IMG/VR virus record: IMGVR_UViG_3300008954_003475
Coordinates: 124,001-188,000 of that record
DNA length: 64,000 bases
Reading direction: 5' to 3' (one strand)
DNA from: a virus
Under the pieces are notes generated by a model that saw nothing but the letters and a program-made list of their open reading frames with translations, did no database searches and was not told the origin of the DNA. The translations under genes were made by a program, and so were the position numbers. Below, one piece after another: positions 44,269 through 52,800 of this stretch; within the stretch, counting starts at the first letter, position 1, and each line of letters opens with the position of its first letter.

Positions 44269-46515
44269 TTACGCCCAAATCCACTGCAGCCTTGCCCCTA
44301 CAAAATAAAGATGACTTGTATTGAAAAGCCCCGCTGATGTAGTGTCATCTATTTGGTCTACCCAGAGTCTAAATTGAAATAATCCACAATTTGAACCATC
44401 TACCTCTATTTCTTTTGAGGAAAAATCACTAATAGCATGGTACCACCCCATAGAAGAAAATGCTGATGTATAATCATGTAGGTTTTCTCTTACAATTCCT
44501 GATGACGGATGATTGTTGGTCCACACAGTGCCTGTAACAAGCTCTCCATTTGCAAATTCATGCATAGAATCATTTGAGGTTGGTGCATTATGATATAGTT
44601 TTACTCTAAACACTGGCTCAACCACCTGTGCTGATAAATCCATAACAAAATAAGCAGTTATCCTACAATTCAATGGGGCAGATGCTGAAAATCCAGCCAC
44701 ACTGTCTGGGCCAGGTGTGGTCGCATGAGCGCCGGTCATCACCCCTGATGCTGTTAGTGCTTGACTCAGAGGTATTGGAACTGTAGTATAATATTTGTTT
44801 GCGCCACCATTGTTGTCCCTCAAGGCTCTCATCCCAGTCTCTCTGCTGCCATCATTTACGATAATCGTTTCAGCAAACTTTCCATAAATATCTTTGGACG
44901 GAACCCAAGACTCAGCCCCAACCCATTGGGTTGCCATGTGCGAACCACCACCGCCAGACCCTGTTGCTGTAATGGTGATTGTATCAGCACCAACAGAGGC
45001 CGAGTCAGAAGAGACTAGATCTATACCACTTCCTGCTACCAGAGTCAATGTGTCTGACGAAGAAACGGGAGAAACAGGAGATCCGCTGTGAGTGCCTCCG
45101 CTTGAATCAACTCCGATTGAACTATATAAATTCTGATCTACATTTGGAGAAGCATTTGTAATGGTTAAAGTATCTCCAGAAATCGCAGTGCTTATGCTAG
45201 AACCGTCTCCAGCAATAGTTAAGTTATCTGTGGTTGAATTGGCAGTGGCAGTGCTTGCATCATCCGCAGTAAATGTTGCCCACAAGTCTTGATCCGATCC
45301 AATAGAGGAATCAATATACACATCGCCTGTAGACGAATCCCATACCATAACATCGCCAGTACTCGCTGTTAAAGTATTTATTCTAATCGGAGGATTGCTT
45401 GTGTCTTGTACATGCAAAGCTCTTCCTGGAGAGGTCCCTATGCCAACCTTTCCATCCCCCAATATCTTAAGGATATTTGCTCCGGTCCCACTGCCATCAT
45501 TATCTCCATACCAAACATTGAAAACTGCATTTTCAGGACTTCCATCTGCACTAGATAATCCGTATATCGTCCAGTCATAACTACCCCCTGTTGGGCCAGC
45601 TGTGCCTTCCGTATTTGTAAAAGAGATTCTCCCACCCCATTGGCTTTCTTCATGAATTAGAATTGAGGGATTTGTACCAGAGTTAGTCGCACCAACTGTA
45701 AGAAAGCCCTGAGGATCTTCTTCGCCTATGCCAACCTTACCACTTTGCAAAACAGTCATAAGAAGAGTTCCGGAGTCTTGACCGCCGCTGCCATCCTGCG
45801 GGGTTACGCCCATGTTCGCACCTGTCGGACCTACAATGTCAAAGCTCTTGGACAAAGTGGAGTAGTCATTGCCATTGTTATCAATAACAACACGGACACT
45901 TCCGAAGCTTTCAAGACTCAAGGTGTCAACGCTAGAGTGTAAGTTTCCAAGCCTTGCATAAGTAGAATCAGATACATCTATATAAACCTTGGAATTATCG
46001 GCCACTATAACTCTTCCTGAGTCATATTCATACACGAATCCCGAATCGCCCCCAAAGGCTCCATCTTCATTGTATTGAACATGAGTATCGGAACCGCCTG
46101 CCGCCATAGATAAATCAAGATAGAAATCCCCTGCGGCATCCATATATGGTATACAAGGGTTTACACCCCCTGCGGCTATTGCTGCATCAATCTCTGACTG
46201 ACTATACCCTTGAACATTTTTGGCCTGAACAGCTGCGGTTGTACCGCCAAAGCCTCCAAGGTTGCCATGCATCAACTGGCCTCTAACATGCTTGCGTCCC
46301 GATGAAGTATCTGGAGATAAACTGACCCTTGCAGCATGTCCGTCGATGTGTTGACCATCATGAACATGGCCTCCTAAGGAGGGGTGAAACTCATCATCCT
46401 CAGGGGCTACAACTCCGGCATACTCTCCTCCATAAAGGGAGTTTGCAAACTCTGCAGTTACAACGGTAACTGCCGTTGTATGCTTAGTTAATTTTGCATC
46501 ACTATCTACTGACAT
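44269..46515 (-). CDS. Tail-fibre-like protein (paralogue of 46534-49911)
   Basis: This 748-residue protein is probably a tail or baseplate fibre that touches the host. The N-terminus (MSVDSDAKLTKHTTAVTVVT, then GHVHDGQHIDGH) is closely related to that of the next upstream gene and is probably the virion attachment module, with a His-rich HxHxG-like metal site. The middle is a repetitive beta-rich stalk (LTVGATNSGTNPSILIHEE, VGIGTSPGRALHVQDT) followed by Ser/Thr/Asp repeats (about residues 410-530) such as DDASTATANSTTDNLTIAGD. The C-terminal 200 residues form a distinct domain, likely receptor-facing. It starts 18 nt after the upstream fibre gene ends. Confidence 0.78.
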   Translation of the reverse strand: MSVDSDAKLTKHTTAVTVVTAEFANSLYGGEYAGVVAPEDDEFHPSLGGHVHDGQHIDGHAARVSLSPDTSSGRKHVRGQLMHGNLGGFGGTTAAVQAKNVQGYSQSEIDAAIAAGGVNPCIPYMDAAGDFYLDLSMAAGGSDTHVQYNEDGAFGGDSGFVYEYDSGRVIVADNSKVYIDVSDSTYARLGNLHSSVDTLSLESFGSVRVVIDNNGNDYSTLSKSFDIVGPTGANMGVTPQDGSGGQDSGTLLMTVLQSGKVGIGEEDPQGFLTVGATNSGTNPSILIHEESQWGGRISFTNTEGTAGPTGGSYDWTIYGLSSADGSPENAVFNVWYGDNDGSGTGANILKILGDGKVGIGTSPGRALHVQDTSNPPIRINTLTASTGDVMVWDSSTGDVYIDSSIGSDQDLWATFTADDASTATANSTTDNLTIAGDGSSISTAISGDTLTITNASPNVDQNLYSSIGVDSSGGTHSGSPVSPVSSSDTLTLVAGSGIDLVSSDSASVGADTITITATGSGGGGSHMATQWVGAESWVPSKDIYGKFAETIIVNDGSRETGMRALRDNNGGANKYYTTVPIPLSQALTASGVMTGAHATTPGPDSVAGFSASAPLNCRITAYFVMDLSAQVVEPVFRVKLYHNAPTSNDSMHEFANGELVTGTVWTNNHPSSGIVRENLHDYTSAFSSMGWYHAISDFSSKEIEVDGSNCGLFQFRLWVDQIDDTTSAGLFNTSHLYFVGARLQWIWA

Positions 46516-46533
46516 TAGAATCCTCTATAGTAT

Positions 46534-49500
46534 TTATGGAAGTGTATCAAAATTGCCATCCCAATATAGTCCATTTTCAATAAGCTCTACGTTTATAACT
46601 GCAGATGATAAATTTGGTCGAGCCCCATCAGGCTTAGGAGAGTAGACTCCAGCGTTGTAATTTTCTCTTATAATAAATTTCACAGTAGGATAATCAGGAA
46701 AAGAAGAAGCAGAAGACGATGTCCACGGCGGGGAAGCACTTTCGTCAGTTGGTCCATGAGTTATGATGAAACTGAAATCATGCGATGTTCCTATTGCGTC
46801 TGGATCTGTCCCGCCCATAGTAACCGGATACCCTCCGGCACCTGTAGGATAATAAAAAAATGTAAAATGAGCGACTTCAACACCGCCACCTTCGCTGGCA
46901 AGTCGTGGCAAAAATACCCCTTTTGCGCCAAACATTGTAGCATTCTGCATCCCCCCGCCGCTCTTCCACGCTTTGCAGTGTAGTAATCCTTTTACTTCAA
47001 ACATATAGGCATGGCCCGTCTTTAACTGAAGGCGGGTACCTGCCCCATCTGCTGTAAGCTCATAAAACGGCAAACCATTAGAGTCTAAATGCGGACCAAA
47101 ACTAGAAACAGTTCCTAGGTTTGGAACCGTAGCTGGCGCATCTACCGTATAAGACCAGTGACCTCTGGCTACAAAATTGCTTCGTTGTGCAGACCCAGCA
47201 CCGCAGTTCATAAGAGGCGCACCTCCCATGGTGGTTACAGCTCCAGTGGCCGGCTCTCCCGCTGCTGCTGCAGCCTCTATATCAAAGGGCATCCCGCTTT
47301 GAGCGGCCATACCAAAGTGATGAGCCCTTGCCCCTGCTCCATATGCTATTGCATGCTTGGTTGAATTAGCTGGCGTATCAAGCGATAATGATATTGTATT
47401 TCCTTCTCCATTAAGTATAGAGCAATTATGATTGTTAGCCGTTATTGTATTTTTATATCCACATAAAACAGAATTAAAGTTTGTGCCTTGCGCTATGACA
47501 TTTGATGCGCCACCCCCAATGAAGGCATGATTACTATTTGCAATGACATTGAGTTCTCCACCGACAATCGAGTTTTTGGTAGATGCCTCATCTATATAAT
47601 TTCCTGCACCACCTCCTACAAAGCACATCTTGGCTCCATTGTTAATATAATTTCCTGCACCACCTCCTACAAAAGACTGGTCTGCATCGGACAGGTAGTT
47701 TCCATCCCCACCAACTATAACTCCATCTTGGGATTTATTTATATAATTATTTTTACCAGCACCTATAAAAGAAAACGGCGCAGAGTCTCCCGTCTCTCCT
47801 ATCTCATTGCTTTGGCCAGCACCTACAAAAGAGTGAGTGCTGGCTTTTATTTTGTTTTCTTGTCCTGAACATATAGCAGCATATCCGGAAGGAGTAGCTC
47901 CATTGCTGATTACATTTAAACTGCCACCAGCTATTACTGAAAAACTGCCTTTGGTTATTGAACAATCTGATCCACCAACTATGCTTGCACTGGCAGACAT
48001 AGAAATGGCCGAGTTTAACCCTGCCCCTATAAAGGCTGAAGAAGATTGGTTTGAATTTGTCCCACTGATTCCACAATTATTTCCTCCAGAAATAGCTGCA
48101 CGAGAAGAGTATGCTCCTACAGAATTAGACTCACCACCCGAAACTGTAGAGTGTTGCGAGCTTATAGAGTTATCCTGACCCCCTCCAATCGCGGAGTGTT
48201 GCGAGCTTATAGAGTTACTCTGACCACCAGCTATTGTTGAATAAGTAGATGCAGACTCTATGTAGCATGAGCTACCGCCGCCTATAACAGAGTGAGTAGA
48301 TGCTCCATAAATACTGTTAGTCTGACCGCCGCCTATAACAGAGTGAGGAGATGCTCCATAAATATTATTTTGTTGACCGCCGGTTACAGAAGAATGAGGA
48401 GATACTTCGTGTACGTTATTGCTCTGACCTCCAGTTACAGAAGAATGAGTAGATGTTCCATAGACATTATTTCCCTGGCCTCCACCTACAACAGAATAAG
48501 GAGATGTTCCATAGACGTTATTATTCCGACCCCCACTTACGGTCGAATAAGAAGATGCTTGATTTAAGCCATCTACTCCAATATCGTTTTGATACCCGCC
48601 GGCGACTACTGAATATTCAGAACCATCTAAAATCTTATTTTCATACCCGCCACCTATGTTTGAATAATCTGGCTTAGCCCCTACTGAGTCATCAATTATA
48701 TTTGACTGCCCACCACCAATAGATGCGTGGGCAGCATTAGCTTGGTTTCCTTGCCCGCCGAGAACCGCCGCCCAATCGGAATCTGAGTCATTGCTATCTC
48801 CTCCGGCTGTTGCAGAACAATACCCATCAGCAGTGTTGTAACTGCCTCCGCCTATGGCTCCAAAATCCCCACCTGAAGAATTGCCTTGACCACCGCCTAT
48901 AGCCGAATGTGTTACATTTACAGTATTGCCTTGACCACCGCTAACCGTTGAATAGTTTCCAAGCGCATTATTACCACTGCCTCCGCCGACAGTTGAAGAA
49001 AGTTTGGATGCAGTATTGCTGCCGCCTCCGCCTACAGTTGAAGAAGCTTCGGACGCAGTATTTCCTGTACCTCCGCCTACAGTTGAAGAAGCTTCGGACG
49101 CAGTATTTCCTGTACCTCCGCCTACAGTTGAAGAATTGCCGCTAGCAGTATTGGCACTTCCGCCACTTACAACAGAATGGCTTCCGGAAGCTGTATTGTT
49201 CTGACCAAAGGCCGCAGAATAACTACCTCTGTTTGAATTAGTATCAGTACCATCCCATTGTAGCCCGCTAGCAGAGCCTGCTCTAAATGCAGCAGTAGAT
49301 TTGTCGAATATGATTCTGTTATTGCCCTCAGTTCCGCCGCCCGCATGCATAGACTCAAGCGATTCAGATCCAAATACAAAATCATATCCATCGTCTGCAT
49401 CCCATAAGCCGTCCGAACCTTCTACGCGCTGCCTTATAAGCATATGTTCGCCTTCGGTAGTATGCGGAGTATGAGCGCTCGATGGGCTTTCTATCTCGTG

Positions 49501-49911
49501 AAACGTAAAGTCTTCACGCACAATTCTCAGATCTAGATAATAATACTTAAGACTATCTGTGTCACTTATTATGTATTCAGGGATTGCATCATCAGGAGCC
49601 TCTCCGGTGGACGACTCAGCCCATCTTTCTACGTTGTTCTTATAGACAGCAGCAGCAGAAGAATCGCGAGAGCCCAAGTTGGCATGCTGCAACTGATCTT
49701 CTACATGATCTTGCAAATGAATCTTTTGAAGGTGACCATCAGCATGATCTCCATCGTGTACGTGTCCGCGCACACGTGGATCATTCGGATCTAATGATGC
49801 GGCCTCTCCCGAACCATATAGACCTCCAAAGATTGAATTTGCAAAATCAGATGTAACTACAGTAACTGTAGATTCAAACTTTGTAAGTGTTGCATCACTA
49901 TCTACTGACAT
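46534..49911 (-). CDS. Large adhesin-like fibre with YadA-head-type repeats
   Basis: This 1125-residue protein starts with the same attachment module as its neighbour (MSVDSDATLTKFESTVTVVT, GHVHDGDHADGH). From about residue 235 to 870 it consists of some 40 short repeats of the pattern GGGxxNxxxxxxSxVxGG. That is the left-handed beta-roll repeat of trimeric autotransporter (YadA-like) heads, implying a trimeric adhesive shaft. The C-terminal 250 residues are a non-repetitive domain, probably trimer-capping or receptor-binding. Encoding both fibres in tandem suggests two host-recognition arms. It is the last gene before the HU gene, with a 9-nt gap. Confidence 0.82.
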   Translation of the reverse strand: MSVDSDATLTKFESTVTVVTSDFANSIFGGLYGSGEAASLDPNDPRVRGHVHDGDHADGHLQKIHLQDHVEDQLQHANLGSRDSSAAAVYKNNVERWAESSTGEAPDDAIPEYIISDTDSLKYYYLDLRIVREDFTFHEIESPSSAHTPHTTEGEHMLIRQRVEGSDGLWDADDGYDFVFGSESLESMHAGGGTEGNNRIIFDKSTAAFRAGSASGLQWDGTDTNSNRGSYSAAFGQNNTASGSHSVVSGGSANTASGNSSTVGGGTGNTASEASSTVGGGTGNTASEASSTVGGGGSNTASKLSSTVGGGSGNNALGNYSTVSGGQGNTVNVTHSAIGGGQGNSSGGDFGAIGGGSYNTADGYCSATAGGDSNDSDSDWAAVLGGQGNQANAAHASIGGGQSNIIDDSVGAKPDYSNIGGGYENKILDGSEYSVVAGGYQNDIGVDGLNQASSYSTVSGGRNNNVYGTSPYSVVGGGQGNNVYGTSTHSSVTGGQSNNVHEVSPHSSVTGGQQNNIYGASPHSVIGGGQTNSIYGASTHSVIGGGSSCYIESASTYSTIAGGQSNSISSQHSAIGGGQDNSISSQHSTVSGGESNSVGAYSSRAAISGGNNCGISGTNSNQSSSAFIGAGLNSAISMSASASIVGGSDCSITKGSFSVIAGGSLNVISNGATPSGYAAICSGQENKIKASTHSFVGAGQSNEIGETGDSAPFSFIGAGKNNYINKSQDGVIVGGDGNYLSDADQSFVGGGAGNYINNGAKMCFVGGGAGNYIDEASTKNSIVGGELNVIANSNHAFIGGGASNVIAQGTNFNSVLCGYKNTITANNHNCSILNGEGNTISLSLDTPANSTKHAIAYGAGARAHHFGMAAQSGMPFDIEAAAAAGEPATGAVTTMGGAPLMNCGAGSAQRSNFVARGHWSYTVDAPATVPNLGTVSSFGPHLDSNGLPFYELTADGAGTRLQLKTGHAYMFEVKGLLHCKAWKSGGGMQNATMFGAKGVFLPRLASEGGGVEVAHFTFFYYPTGAGGYPVTMGGTDPDAIGTSHDFSFIITHGPTDESASPPWTSSSASSFPDYPTVKFIIRENYNAGVYSPKPDGARPNLSSAVINVELIENGLYWDGNFDTLP
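47300..49215 (-). repeat. Degenerate YadA-like coding repeats
   Basis: The region encodes about 40 imperfect repeats of 14-18 residues, each carrying GGG and Asn-Thr/Ser motifs. Within it, 49026-49070 and 49071-49115 are identical 45-bp tandem copies, followed by a 20-bp partial third copy. Such identity suggests recent slippage or recombination that can lengthen or shorten the fibre. Confidence 0.8.
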
Positions 49912-49920
49912 TCCAATCCC

Positions 49921-50205
49921 TTAGTCTAACTTTTTAAAATGCTTTTTGATTTTATCACTAACCTTAAATTTTACAGACTTATAAGGTTTTAATACCATCT
50001 CCTCTTGTGTCTTTGGGTTTCTAACAGGACGCGAAGCGTGTGTGTACAAATAATACTTTCCAAACCCTACGATAGAAACTTCGCCATCTTCTTCTAATGA
50101 TTCAATAATTGTATCAATTAATGAATCAATAACCTGCAAAGCTTCTTTCTGAGACAAGAGAGTTTTTGCCGCGACCTTTTTTGCTAAATCTTTTTTATTT
50201 ACCAT
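49921..50205 (-). CDS. HU/IHF-family DNA-binding protein
   Basis: This 94-residue histone-like protein bends and compacts DNA. The match covers the whole family: MVNKKDLAKKVAAKTLLSQ (helical dimer part), VSIVGFGKYYLYTHASRPVRNP (beta arms with the conserved GxF and RxxRNPxTGE-like motif) and a basic C-terminal helix (VSDKIKKHFKKL). The frame is open to 50226, but the ATG at 50205 fits the family start. It may help package phage DNA or assist recombination and transcription. Confidence 0.88.
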   Translation of the reverse strand: MVNKKDLAKKVAAKTLLSQKEALQVIDSLIDTIIESLEEDGEVSIVGFGKYYLYTHASRPVRNPKTQEEMVLKPYKSVKFKVSDKIKKHFKKLD

Positions 50206-50274
50206 ACTTATAACCCTTTTAAGCACAAGTGTGCATGCGTATATAACGATACAATCTCAAATATTAATAGTACA

Positions 50275-50475
50275 TTATATCATATCATCTTCGTCAAAAG
50301 ATCCTGCATGCTTCTTTGATTGCTCGTAATCAGCCTCCAGGTCTTCTCTTTTGTCAAAATAGTACCTATAGACTCTTGCTAAGTCAGACTCGTCCATTCC
50401 TGTCGGATCAATGCCGTAATTTTCATACATCTCATCAACTTTTTTTTTAATCTTTTCTACTTCTGTTAATGACAC
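50275..50475 (-). CDS. Hypothetical 66-aa protein
   Basis: This small, charged and helical protein (LTEVEKIKKKVDEMYENYGI, then DLARVYRYYFDKREDLEADY) matches no recognised family. The start is probably GTG at 50475, with GGAGAG about 5 nt upstream; a longer GTG at 50487 is possible. It ends in an acidic stretch (FDEDDMI). Confidence 0.55.
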   Translation of the reverse strand: MSLTEVEKIKKKVDEMYENYGIDPTGMDESDLARVYRYYFDKREDLEADYEQSKKHAGSFDEDDMI

Positions 50476-50496
50476 CGATCTCTCCACCTTCTACTC

Positions 50497-50877
50497 TCAA
50501 GAATTATCTGCCTTTTTAACTATATGTCTACATATATCAATCATGTCTTCTTTTGACATTTTTAGCTTTAATGCATTCACACAGTATGCGCACCATACAA
50601 CATTTCCTTTTACATAACCTAATTTTGGATTTACACAATCTAAAGACATCTTAAACGGATCATGCGTTCTATCTTTATTTTCTTTTACAATATTTAACTT
50701 TATATCAGAATAAAAACATCTTCCGTTTTGTACTTCAAATAAATCCATTATATACTCTTTTGTTATATCAAAAGATATATCTTTCTTTTTAGCCCTATTA
50801 CGAGCGTTTTGAACAGCTCTTCCAAACATAATGCTTGGATAGTCTAAACATTTTTGCCGCCAAACACCAACGCTCAT
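50497..50877 (-). CDS. HNH-type endonuclease-like protein
   Basis: This 126-residue protein has the layout of small phage HNH nucleases: GRCFYSDIKL (Cys-containing strand), then MSLDCVNPKLGYVKGNVVWC (the SLDRxNxxxGYxxGNV motif) and CVNALKLKM. The usual Arg after the SLD is replaced by Cys, and the canonical catalytic His is not evident, so activity is uncertain. It may be a free-standing homing-type nuclease or a domesticated one. It overlaps the KH gene by 4 nt (ATGA), unlike most homing genes, which favours integration into the operon. Confidence 0.65.
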   Translation of the reverse strand: MSVGVWRQKCLDYPSIMFGRAVQNARNRAKKKDISFDITKEYIMDLFEVQNGRCFYSDIKLNIVKENKDRTHDPFKMSLDCVNPKLGYVKGNVVWCAYCVNALKLKMSKEDMIDICRHIVKKADNS

Positions 50878-51128
50878 TCTTCCCCCAGGGGTTTGTTAAA
50901 CACATTAACCATTATCTTTTCGCCATTCTTTGCGGCAGCTGCCTTAGCAACCGTCCTAATAGCATTGGCTATGCGCCCTTGTTTTCCAATAACTTTTCCA
51001 ACATCATCTTTGCCGACCTTAACCTCAAAGAGCCGACCCTTGTCTGACTCTGCCTCTGTAACACTTACGGTATCTACATCATCTACGATGCTTGTAACCA
51101 TAGTCTTTATTAATGCTTCAATACTCAT
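50874..51128 (-). CDS. KH-domain RNA-binding protein (KhpA-like)
   Basis: This 84-residue protein matches the bacterial KhpA/YlqC family. The KH core is VGKDDVGKVIGKQGRIANAI, containing the GxxG loop as GKQG, followed by RTVAKAAAAKNGEKIMVNV. KhpA, usually with KhpB, binds many RNAs in bacteria. A phage copy may modulate host or phage mRNA. It ends 4 nt inside the HNH gene and starts just after the Hsp20 gene. Confidence 0.85.
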   Translation of the reverse strand: MSIEALIKTMVTSIVDDVDTVSVTEAESDKGRLFEVKVGKDDVGKVIGKQGRIANAIRTVAKAAAAKNGEKIMVNVFNKPLGEE

Positions 51129-51129
51129 T

Positions 51130-51639
51130 TTATCTCTCCTCTATTTCAATAGAATGTAATAATCCTTCTTCTTTTCTTGGAATCAAGATCTCAAGAAGCC
51201 CATTTTCCATGGAAGCATCAGCTTTTGATAAGTCAAATGCAGGATTTATAAAATATTTTGTTTTAAAATTCCTTCTAGCAATACCACGAACTATTATACC
51301 ATGTTGAACTCCAATCTTTGGAGACTTAGCTGGATATTCATCTTCATCATCTTTTGTAATAAGACCAGAAGGCTCTGTAGTATCTACTTTAGATCCCAAC
51401 CCATTTATATGAAGTTCATTGTTTTTAATGGCAACCTCAACATCATTCGGAGAATATCCGGCTAAAGCAAAAGCCATATGAAAACCTTTATCATCACACC
51501 ACTGGTCACACCTTGGAAACTTTCCGGCAGATGAAACCTTTTTGTGAGAGGATATATCTCTAAAGAATTCATCATCTGACCATAAAAGGTCTAAAAGCCT
51601 GCCCGGTATAGATACTCTATTCAGTGTTTCTTTCATCAT
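51130..51639 (-). CDS. Small heat-shock protein (Hsp20/alpha-crystallin)
   Basis: This is an ATP-independent holdase. The alpha-crystallin domain is recognisable from GFHMAFALAGYSPNDVEVAI through NNELHINGLG to the conserved ENGLLEILIPRK near the C-terminus. An I-x-I-type end (HSIEIEER) could link oligomers. Hsp20 genes are common in T4-like cyanophages and some others. The start is probably the double ATG at 51636-51639, with GGAGAG upstream; the frame is open to 51651. It overlaps the DUF1360 gene by 23 nt. Confidence 0.85.
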   Translation of the reverse strand: MMKETLNRVSIPGRLLDLLWSDDEFFRDISSHKKVSSAGKFPRCDQWCDDKGFHMAFALAGYSPNDVEVAIKNNELHINGLGSKVDTTEPSGLITKDDEDEYPAKSPKIGVQHGIIVRGIARRNFKTKYFINPAFDLSKADASMENGLLEILIPRKEEGLLHSIEIEER

Positions 51640-51949
51640 CTTTCTCTCCATCTTCTAACATAGTGTCAAAGTAAAAACCAATTGCAAAAACCGCTTCTAC
51701 AATATTTGATATTGACCAACTAAACAAACTTGAAATCGAAGCTCCCCATAACGGATTTATATCCGAATAGAAAGAAGCTACTAGCCCAACCCAAAATCCA
51801 AGACACATTGGGCAATTAACCATCTTTCCTAAGAAGGTTGACTTTTCAGATACAAAATCTCTAACTGGCTCAAATATATCACTTGATGCAAGTATTGTCG
51901 TTAGACCTGCGCATCCAAATATAAAAACAATTAAATCAACTATATTCAT
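51617..51949 (-). CDS. DUF1360-like membrane protein
   Basis: This 110-residue protein has an N-terminal hydrophobic helix (IVDLIVFIFGCAGLTTIL), the family signature CPMCLGFWVG (Cys46, Cys49), and a second and third hydrophobic segment. This pattern fits DUF1360, a small inner-membrane family of unknown role also found in Bacillus and phages. It is the first gene after the strong promoter at 52030-52058, with CGGAG about 9 nt before the ATG. Confidence 0.75.
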   Translation of the reverse strand: MNIVDLIVFIFGCAGLTTILASSDIFEPVRDFVSEKSTFLGKMVNCPMCLGFWVGLVASFYSDINPLWGASISSLFSWSISNIVEAVFAIGFYFDTMLEDGEKDDERNTE

Positions 51950-51971
51950 ATATAACTCCGACTAATTTATA

Positions 51972-52014
51972 TATACTTAAAAAACGTATTAATATCAATT
52001 AATTTTTAAGTATA
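51972..52014 (-). promoter_or_regulatory. 12-bp inverted repeat in the leader of the DUF1360-Hsp20 operon
   Basis: TATACTTAAAAA (51972-51983) and TTTTTAAGTATA (52003-52014) are perfect inverted repeats separated by 19 nt, just downstream of the promoter at 52030-52058. At RNA level they form a 5' stem-loop; at DNA level they could be an operator. Confidence 0.6.
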
Positions 52015-52029
52015 CAAGCATTAAACATC

Positions 52030-52058
52030 CTTATAAATAATCTAAATATTTATGTCAA
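52030..52058 (-). promoter_or_regulatory. Near-consensus sigma-70 promoter
   Basis: On the minus strand, TTGACA (52053-52058, perfect) is followed after exactly 17 nt by TATAAG (52030-52035, 5 of 6). It lies in the 152-nt gap between ThyX and the DUF1360 gene and would drive DUF1360, Hsp20, KhpA-like, HNH and HU genes early with host RNA polymerase. The rest of the gap is AT-rich without an ORF. Confidence 0.75.
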
Positions 52059-52101
52059 GCTTTTGCCCGGAATTTTCTCGTAAAAAGCAGAGAAACAAAC
52101 A

Positions 52102-52800
52102 CTATTTAGAATTACGGTAAGCGGCCACAGAGATAGGCCATAAATCTGTGGCTATATCCAGACAAGCTTTAGCCACCTGCTGAATCTCCCACTGTGCCCC
52201 TTCATGCGTCCTAAGATCAATAAACTTCAAAAGATTATTAAGATTTGTTGTCCCATAATACTCAGTATACATATTCTGCGGAAGAACCCCTCTAGCCTGC
52301 TCTCTGCAAACGCCAGCTTCAATCAGCCTGTTATATAGCTTAATACTTATATCATTGTGCAGCCTAACAGCCTCCGACGCGACCTGCGCTGAATATGTAT
52401 CTCTCGGATAGCTAACCAACGGATTGATGAGGTCACTCTCAACACTTGCCTGCCTATTTGATTTATGCTGTGTTCTGAATTCTTTTGGCTCATAAAATTT
52501 AATATTTATATTGGTATACCTTCTGGATATCTCATTAAATGACCAAGTTCTGTGTCTATGATGTTGGCTGCGAATAAACAAAGGAACACGAAAACGAAAG
52601 GTAACAACATTATGTTCTAAGGTAGAAGTATGTTTGTTCTTAATCAAGTAACCAATAAGCTTCTCGTCCTTAGCGTCAAGTGTATTCTTTTGTTCTCCAA
52701 AAGAAACCCTTGCGCTGTTTACAACAGTAAGGTCGCTACCCATATAATCAACAAGCTCTACCTTGCCAATCCCATCATTATACAGATCAATCCTCGCCAC
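52102..52800 (-). CDS. thyX: Flavin-dependent thymidylate synthase
   Basis: ThyX makes dTMP from dUMP using methylene-tetrahydrofolate, FAD and NADPH. The signature RHRxxSxNExSxRY is present as RHRTWSFNEISRRY (residues 82-95). The 232 residues match the family. It has a GTG start at 52800 that overlaps the end of the M16 peptidase gene by 14 nt. It raises dTTP supply for an AT-rich genome and frees the phage from host ThyA. Confidence 0.95.
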   Translation of the reverse strand: MARIDLYNDGIGKVELVDYMGSDLTVVNSARVSFGEQKNTLDAKDEKLIGYLIKNKHTSTLEHNVVTFRFRVPLFIRSQHHRHRTWSFNEISRRYTNINIKFYEPKEFRTQHKSNRQASVESDLINPLVSYPRDTYSAQVASEAVRLHNDISIKLYNRLIEAGVCREQARGVLPQNMYTEYYGTTNLNNLLKFIDLRTHEGAQWEIQQVAKACLDIATDLWPISVAAYRNSK

